A stretch of 64,000 nucleotides of DNA from Echinococcus granulosus (lineage: Eukaryota; Platyhelminthes; Cestoda; Cyclophyllidea; Taeniidae): positions 2,710,714 through 2,774,713 of the forward strand of contig NW_020170381.1 in NCBI RefSeq assembly GCF_000524195.1, read 5' to 3'. Below the pieces are notes generated by a model. That model did no database searches, was not told the DNA's origin, and saw only the letters and a program-made list of their open reading frames with translations. Shown one piece after another: positions 49,988-64,000 of the stretch (position 1 is the stretch's first letter; each line of letters begins with the position of its first letter). The translations under genes were made by a program, and so were the position numbers.

Positions 49988-50130
49988 TTAAACTCCCTTC
50001 TTGGCAGTGTTGGGTAGTCCGAGGGCGTTGCAGATTTGGGGAACCCCGGCGGCACCTGGCAAGTGTGATAGTACAGAAAGAGCTTGATCTCACCTCCACC
50101 ATTGTGACCCAAATTATTAACCTCAGCCAT
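49988..50130 (-). CDS. Candidate 34-residue ORF with a micro-intron
   Basis: Exons 50130-50094 and 50055-49988 joined across a 38-nt GTGAGA...TTGCCAG intron encode MAEVNNLGHNGGGAAGVPQI followed by 14 more residues and a TAA. The intron length equals that of the VPS29 intron and the junction restores frame, with an open product of 105 bases. It may be a genuine short gene, the terminal exons of a longer one, or chance. I do not recognise the protein. Confidence 0.3.
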
Positions 50131-50658
50131 GTTTAAGAATATGCGCTTTAAAATCCCTAATCGAAGCAGTAGGGGGCAAAATTGCTATTAAAATCTTCGG
50201 AATTTTGGTTCATTAGCGATCTGCTCTACTTTATTTTCTGTCTTTAAAAGAGGCGGAATAGTGTCAACCTTTCAGATATTATGCACATTTGAACAAGCTC
50301 CATGCAGTCAGTTAAAACTGGCATTGCTTTAAACTGTGGCACGGCTGTCTCCAGAACTCAAAGATACCTGAATTTTCATATTGTCAGGGGCATCTGTGAA
50401 CCCGTTATAAACTGCGAATGCGGAACCCTTCAACCATAGCAACAGCTTGCCCGGTAGCAAGTCTAAAAACCTGGGATTTTCGTATTGTCACTTGACATTG
50501 CGAAGTATAGCTTAATATTTGCTCACCAAGCAACCTGTGAACGTCTAACTTGTGAAGGACCTAGAGAATGAGCTGATGCGAGTGGATCTCCAGAAGTGCA
50601 GTAGGATTGCTACCGGTGCAGGTAAGCAGTCATCAGAATTGGTTTAAACAAGAACAAC

Positions 50659-50763
50659 TCATTCCGCTTCCGTGAACTTGACGGCATACAGTGCGGTTAC
50701 CTTGCCAAGGTTGTGCTTTAAGGACGAGAAGAGGTAGCGAGGGGGATCTAGGCCGAACCTGAA
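50659..50763 (-). other. Candidate terminal exon, unassigned
   Basis: After a pyrimidine-rich TTTTTCTTTCAG acceptor, the minus strand is open for FGLDPPRYLFSSLKHNLGKV followed by TALYAVKFTEAE and TGA. Codon composition is G/C-ending, unlike the surrounding AT-rich DNA, which suggests a real exon. A possible internal donor (AAG|GTAACC) lies after LKHNLGK. No upstream partner exon or family was recognised. It sits between the stress protein and the PP1 last exon on the same strand. Confidence 0.35.
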
Positions 50764-51025
50764 AGAAAAATTAACAAATGCATGTTGAGGAATTAAAAAC
50801 AAAGTCCGTTCCCGATTTTCCACTAAAACATTCATTCGTTCCCATTCCCTGCTGACAAACAATCTGTACCCTTGACGTACACTATTTGAAGGATTCAGAG
50901 AATTCTTCAGCAATAAATCAACTTTAGGTTTCATTTTGTAATATGAGTAGAGAGGGGAGGGAGTAGACTACCCTGCCTTGAAGGGGATAGAACTAGTAAG
51001 CGTGAAGCCAATCGAATAATGCACA

Positions 51026-51031
51026 TTTATT
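51026..51031 (-). terminator. Possible poly(A) signal AATAAA for PP1
   Basis: The minus strand carries AATAAA about 750 bases after the PP1 stop codon; I noticed no nearer canonical hexamer. The assignment to PP1 is tentative. Confidence 0.3.
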
Positions 51032-51777
51032 TTGAATTATCGAGAAAAAAAACAGGCGAAGAAAAGGGGAGGGAAAGGGGATGAAGAGGAGGCGGAGAGG
51101 ACTGTCCGTGGGAAGAGATGAGACATTGTGGCAACAAACGTTAGGATATCAGTAAGGGAGCAGTGATTGCGCACGAGATATATTCAAGCGGCGGCGGCAG
51201 CAGCAACGGCAGTGGCGGTCGTATCTAAATGGCATAGGGAAGTGTAGGGTACACCTACACACGCACGCATCTAGCTGCACACAAACACGCAGAAATACAA
51301 GAAGACTAGGAAGAATAAAGAGTGCGTGCGCGGACAATAGACAAAATCATGTACAAAAGTGAAGGTGGTGGCGTCGGCCGTAGCAGTGAACACAGCTTGT
51401 GGGTCTTACGTAACGCAACCGGGAGAGAAGAATAACCGACTACACCACCAACCCACGCACAACACGTATGCACACACGCATCCGTTCTCTTCAAATAAGG
51501 CGGTGGACAGTGTGAAGCTGCGGCCACTGCGACTGCTTATGTTGCACAACCTCCCTGTGCTATTGGTACTTCGTATCTGACAGTGGTCGCGTCAATTGAG
51601 ATTGTGAAATAAGTCCGCAGGAGCACAGGGAACGGAGCGATAGAGTGGACACGGCGGCACAGGCACCATACAAGAGGAGGGATGTGCGATGGAGAGAGGT
51701 GGGAGAGGAGAACAGGTGGGCAGGGTGTGAGACAAGACAGGGAGAGTTAGACGATGCGAAGACGGTGAGGGGAGAGA

Positions 51778-59512
<7,735 letters not shown>

Positions 59513-62500
59513 TTCCCCTCGTGGAATTTGGGTGGAAAACGACCCAAAGATGGCGATACGGAGAAAGTCAGAGGTTCCGCCAACTTATCAGATTAACTTT
59601 AACACTTTGAAACCTGGATATTAAGCCATTAAATAATGGTACGCGGATGACTTTCTTAAAAGATCAAATTTTGTGGTCTTTCTCGACCCCAGAGACATGC
59701 TTTACTAAAGGTCCAAAATAGTGCTTTATTTGAAGATATGTAAACTTCCCTAAAACTGGTTACAAGATTTGGCCAATCCACTATTTCTACCTTTAATTAT
59801 TGCATGTTTTTACACTGTTTTGCCATTTTATTTTGTTTAACTATTCTTGGACTTCAGCCTCGCGATTTGTTCTTTCATTGGCAGGCATGATTCTGCGGCC
59901 ACTGTTAGCTTTCCAGGTCTTCTGTTCATCGACGATAAATTTCCTTGATACGGACATAATGTACTACGCCTCCAATTTGGGCATGGAACCTACATTTATG
60001 TGTTCGTCATTTTATTCTCCAAATTAGTAATTTAGAAAACCCACGCATTCTGTCAAATATTAATCGTGGCTTGGAACTGGAAAGTGCTCTGGCTCACCAT
60101 TTTCTTGTGTATCAAGTTTTAGGCCCTTTTGAGTCATTTGTATGATAAAGGCGATGAATTTGTTAATCACCTTTGGTTTTCGTTCTCAGAACTGGTGATT
60201 TGCTACATTAAACTTTTACGTAGCGTTCCGAGGCTTCCCTGAAGACGAAAGAAGCCACAATACTCAGGCCGAATATACATATTCAGCGCAGAGAAGTTGT
60301 TTAGACTATTGACATAGCCCCAAGGTCAGCCCACCCAGTGAGGTCCAAGAAGGCAAATTTAAAAGTTCAAAAGTGGCGTCTCACCAATACAGAGGGATAA
60401 ACTACCATCGTATTACATTTATGTCTAAGCTAGTTTGCATGGATTTTCCGGTTTTTAATGACTCTATTAACTCCAAATGTTTGTTAGCAATTCCAATTGT
60501 CTTGTAAAGACAGCCACCCAAAGTTTTGTCACCCATGATTGCGTTTGTACTAATAGCTTGTTAACTCTGGGTGACAGCCATGGTTTATTACCGTCATTAA
60601 CAGGTATACTTACTTCCGATTCTGGCATAGTTTATTTTCTAACTAGCCTAATAATAGTGGACAGAAAAAGCTGACACGCCAATATTATTGTCTTCATCGT
60701 AAAAAGTTCTGTTACTGATTAATTGCCGACTCTTTGAATGTGACATTGCTTTCAATCTGAATGACAGGAGACTATTTTGTCCGGATAACCTTTTACACAA
60801 CTTGGTAGCGGTGATGGACGAGCCGCATGTTACATTCATAACTGTTTATGGTGTAAGCCAGTTATTTGGAGGCAAATGTTACCAAGTTGATGCCCATTCT
60901 CATGATGAACATTGGCTAGAGCAAATCTTGGTCGTTATTATGGCCAGAATCTTGGGTCAAAAATTTCAAGAGAGCGACTAGGCTACTTTACAGACAAGCG
61001 CTAAACAGGCGTTTTCAAAATAGGTAGAATCGGATATCCTATGCTGCTAGACTCTTAAAGCACCATATGAGTTGTACAGTTACGCTCTGCTGGGCCTGTT
61101 GATAAGTGCTTTTATATGTAACCCAGAAGATCGATGTTTTTAATGTACTAAAATTAGTCGTTTAAGTGGAGTTGCCCGTGCGTTTGATTAAGTCTATTCT
61201 CCTTCCTACTTGGTGTAAGCCAACTTTCGCAGCTCGGATTGTGGCCATAGGGCCGGGGCGTTTGCCCCGTACCGGTCAAAGGACATTCAAGGTACAATAC
61301 CCGGTCAAGACAATCGGGATTCCGGTAAGGCTCTATTTAGAAACACATTTTCCCTAAATCAATTCTCTTTCATGGCTGTAGATGTAAAGAGTTTAGCCCG
61401 ACCAGACTCGGACCGGGGAAAAAGACTTTCTCACTTGTGGCAGTTGGTTTGTGGTTAAAAGTAGAAATCAGTCGTTTTTTCCTCTGGGAAGAGGAGAGCA
61501 TCATAAGATGTTATCCATTTCTGCACATCATCATATCATTGTAAGTAAAAACTACTTTTGGAGCTGGATCTACAGAATGCGTGATGAGGGTTGTGTCAAT
61601 ATTGTGGGAGACAGAAACCTAATTCAGTGATCAGGCGTTGGGAAAATTTATGTGAATAATCTTTCACCTGATGTAAGTAAATTTCGCAAATTACCGTATG
61701 ACACGTGTAATGGATCTTTTTAAAATCGTCCTTGTTACACTTTTACCTGCCGCGCGGGGATGATGCGTTCCTTGCCATCGCTGTGCAAAAATTAGGAGTT
61801 TTTTATATTTCGTCAAACAAAATCAACCTTTGTTTGTCCTGCAAAATCAAGTCTCAACGTCCCCTTCTTTACTGATCTCGTCTTTTACGGAGATGCTCAA
61901 CAGAGTATTTTCCTCATTCAGAGGAGCATGGCTCAGCCATTAAGTACTTTATGGCCCAACACAAGGCGTTCTTGCCTCTACCCCATACCTTTGAAATTAT
62001 GTTCTGCCGAAAGGACATCAGGGGAACCGGTTACTTTGTGCATCGCCTTTAGTTACACTTATTTTTTGTAGAAAATGCTATATTCACGTCAGCACCGTTA
62101 CCTAGCATGATAACTCACCTAACATAAAATCTTATAACCACTTTTAACTTATTCATACTTTATTACCACCTTTATATTAAGTGGGCATAAATTCTCTGCG
62201 ATTGAGTCTTATGCCTCAGAAATTATCAAAATGTTTCAGAGTTTTGTGCGTATTTTTCACCTTTGCATGGAAGCAGTGTATCCTTTCGGCTAAGCATTCT
62301 TCTGGTGATATAGCCCGCTGTAAGTTTCTCAGCTCGATTGTATCTGAGATTCTAGACACTATTGTGGTGACAAATTTAATCACAGCGATGTATAGAAGTA
62401 ATTGGTTAACCTAAATGAATAGAATTCTTCCATGTTTTCTACCTTTAAATGATCTGTGAGCAAAGCAGTTGCATTGGGAATAAGCAAGTCTTTCACTAGC

Positions 62501-64000
62501 CGGGAGTTTGAAATTTATTGAATGAACGGAAACGCCCGCTAATCTTAGTACTATGAACAAAGTGTGGGTGCCAACTTTGTGTTTTGTTAATGGTAGAATG
62601 AACTGTAATCCAAATCGGACAATAGGGCCTCAAATGCTGCCTGGGGTCAGTGTTAGTCTGCACATGTAAGAAATGCGACTCTTTTGATACCAATTTTATG
62701 GTGAAAACCTTGTATTTTTATGTTCCAGTTTCACCCCCCTATGTGGAGACATTAAAGCGCATCTGGCTATCATCTTCTGCTAGATGACCATATCTTAAAG
62801 GGATGAATGAGCGAACATATTTTGTGTTTAACACCCCAAAATCACCAAACTTTCCGTATACTTATGTAAAGTGTGTATCAGCCGTGGCCCATTTGGACTC
62901 GCCGCAGTCAACAGGCAGGTAAATGACCTTTTAAACCTCAAAACAACTATTCATTAGTTGATTTCGACAGGTATCACTTCCCATGTACGTTTTCTGCCGA
63001 GGTAAATGCATGAAAGTATACCAAAAGGAAGACATTCTTGTTGTTGATAAATGACCATATTAATAACAAACTGGTCAGGTTGTGTTTCATCCTCACGGAA
63101 ATTTAGAGTTGGAGAGGAATGAAATTCCTCGTCGTTTTATAAATTTTTGGATCTATTCTAAATCAATCAATCAATCTCTAGTGGACGCAAGCATCTTTTA
63201 AGATCCTTAGGACCTGTATTATTATCTTTCTTGAAAAGTTACATTTCTTCGGCGGACGACCTCGCTCAACTCCTAAAATTTAGTTAAGGGATCAGGCGTG
63301 GGGATTTTTTAAAAAAGGAGCTCTACCCGTCTGTATAAGAATAATTTCACCGCGACATTGCGCTTAGGTGACTGTTTGTGAGCCAACGGAAGTAAGTTGA
63401 TACATTACACCAATGACGGTGCAGTTGAATATTGTCACTACCGTGTACGCCGACAACAATCACTTCATTCCTTTTGAAAACATTTTTGCTCAGTTAGGGT
63501 GCCTAGGATTGAGAAATGCATTAATAAGAGGATAATGTGACAGCTCTGCATTACGGCGTATTTTGTGATAAAGGGGCCTCTCTAGCTTCGGTGCGAATAT
63601 ATTTACCCAATTATGCCATAACATTAAGTTGACATAAGTCAGGCGACCTCAGAGTGTGCTTCGTTTGATAGTTTGGCAAACTGGAAACACTTCCATCCCG
63701 TCACCCAGTCGCCTGGACAAAAGCCAAATTAAACTGAAATAATAACAATGAATATTTATTGCGCTACACAAAAATAGTCGTAGAAATTCGATGCTACCCG
63801 AGAAAAATCAAATGATATGTTGAAAATGGAGAAGGAGCTTCTCTTTTGGCGAAAGGGATCTTCTAAAAAACGGTCATTTACCGACAAATCGTAATTTAGG
63901 GCAGCCTTAAAAAGCTGTCACCCCTGCGTCGAAAGGTGTGTTAATGTATCGTGGAAATCTTGGCAAACGGACGCTTAGTTTAGTGGATTTAGCTTCAGCC
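59513..64000. other. Gene-free right flank
   Basis: No supported CDS. It includes the PP1 promoter region on the left and a full copy of the dispersed repeat at 60220-60422. A GC-rich patch at 61240-61330 contains the hairpin GGGGC-GTTT-GCCCC and two ACC(C)GGTCAA units about 30 bases apart, without a coding explanation. Frames in the rest of the interval are short and unremarkable. Confidence 0.55.
60220..60422 (+). repeat. Dispersed short repeat, full length
   Basis: It begins GTAGCGTTCCGAGGCTTCCC, then TGAAGACGAAAGAAGCCACA, ATACTCAGGCCG, an AT-alternating stretch, CCCCAAGGTCAGCCCACCCA and GTGAGGTCC, and ends AGAGGGATAAACTACCATCG followed by TATTACATTT. It aligns end to end with the copy at 20890-21093, so the two define the element's limits. 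Confidence 0.85.

Overview
This is a nuclear genomic window from an animal. The genes are spliced, each is transcribed from its own locus, and all recognisable products are metazoan housekeeping or regulatory proteins. Coding exons are separated by a mix of very short introns (31, 31, 32, 35, 38 and 38 nt among those I could place exactly) and introns of hundreds to thousands of bases. That mix, together with the sequence divergence of the proteins and a dispersed short repeat, suggests a parasitic flatworm, most likely a tapeworm. The species and even the class are inference. I placed splice junctions by reading GT/AG sites and keeping frame; ten of the eleven assigned gene models close with an exact multiple of three, and the eleventh (the universal stress protein) is a single exon.

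Layout. 1-8550: no supported gene, a 100-N assembly gap at 5249-5348 and several repeat copies. 8551-12206 (+): presenilin, 7 exons. 13325-14428 (+): Pur-alpha, 2 exons. 14429-22401: gene-free. 22402-23558 (+): TAF12, tail to tail with VPS29 (24564-23773, -). 26342-28805 (+): SAAL1-like armadillo protein, 11 exons, tail to tail with an intronless unknown protein with a possible KH-like C-terminus (30948-29293, -). 34601-31910 (-): deoxyhypusine synthase, and 36335-35226 (-): mitochondrial ribosomal protein S28. 37560-41965 (+): CNNM-type CBS-domain transporter, 8 exons, tail to tail with the rRNA-processing protein CCDC86/Cgr1 (42951-42202, -). 42952-47811: gene-free, repeats. 48306-47812 (-): universal stress protein. 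49988-50763 (-): two unassigned exon-like pieces. 59512-51778 (-): protein phosphatase 1 catalytic subunit, 5 exons with a 5.3 kb last intron. 59513-64000: no supported gene.

The genes do not form one pathway or operon. They cover intramembrane proteolysis (presenilin), transcription (TAF12, Pur-alpha), retromer trafficking (VPS29), eIF5A hypusination (DHPS), mitochondrial and cytosolic ribosome biology (MRPS28, CCDC86), metal-ion homeostasis (CNNM) and phosphatase signalling (PP1). I found no defence system, operon, CRISPR array, intact transposon, rRNA or convincing tRNA. The most unusual things are the dispersed ~200-base repeat family, the micro-introns (including one that isolates the start codon of VPS29), splice-acceptor-like sites directly upstream of two start codons, and the orphan intronless protein.
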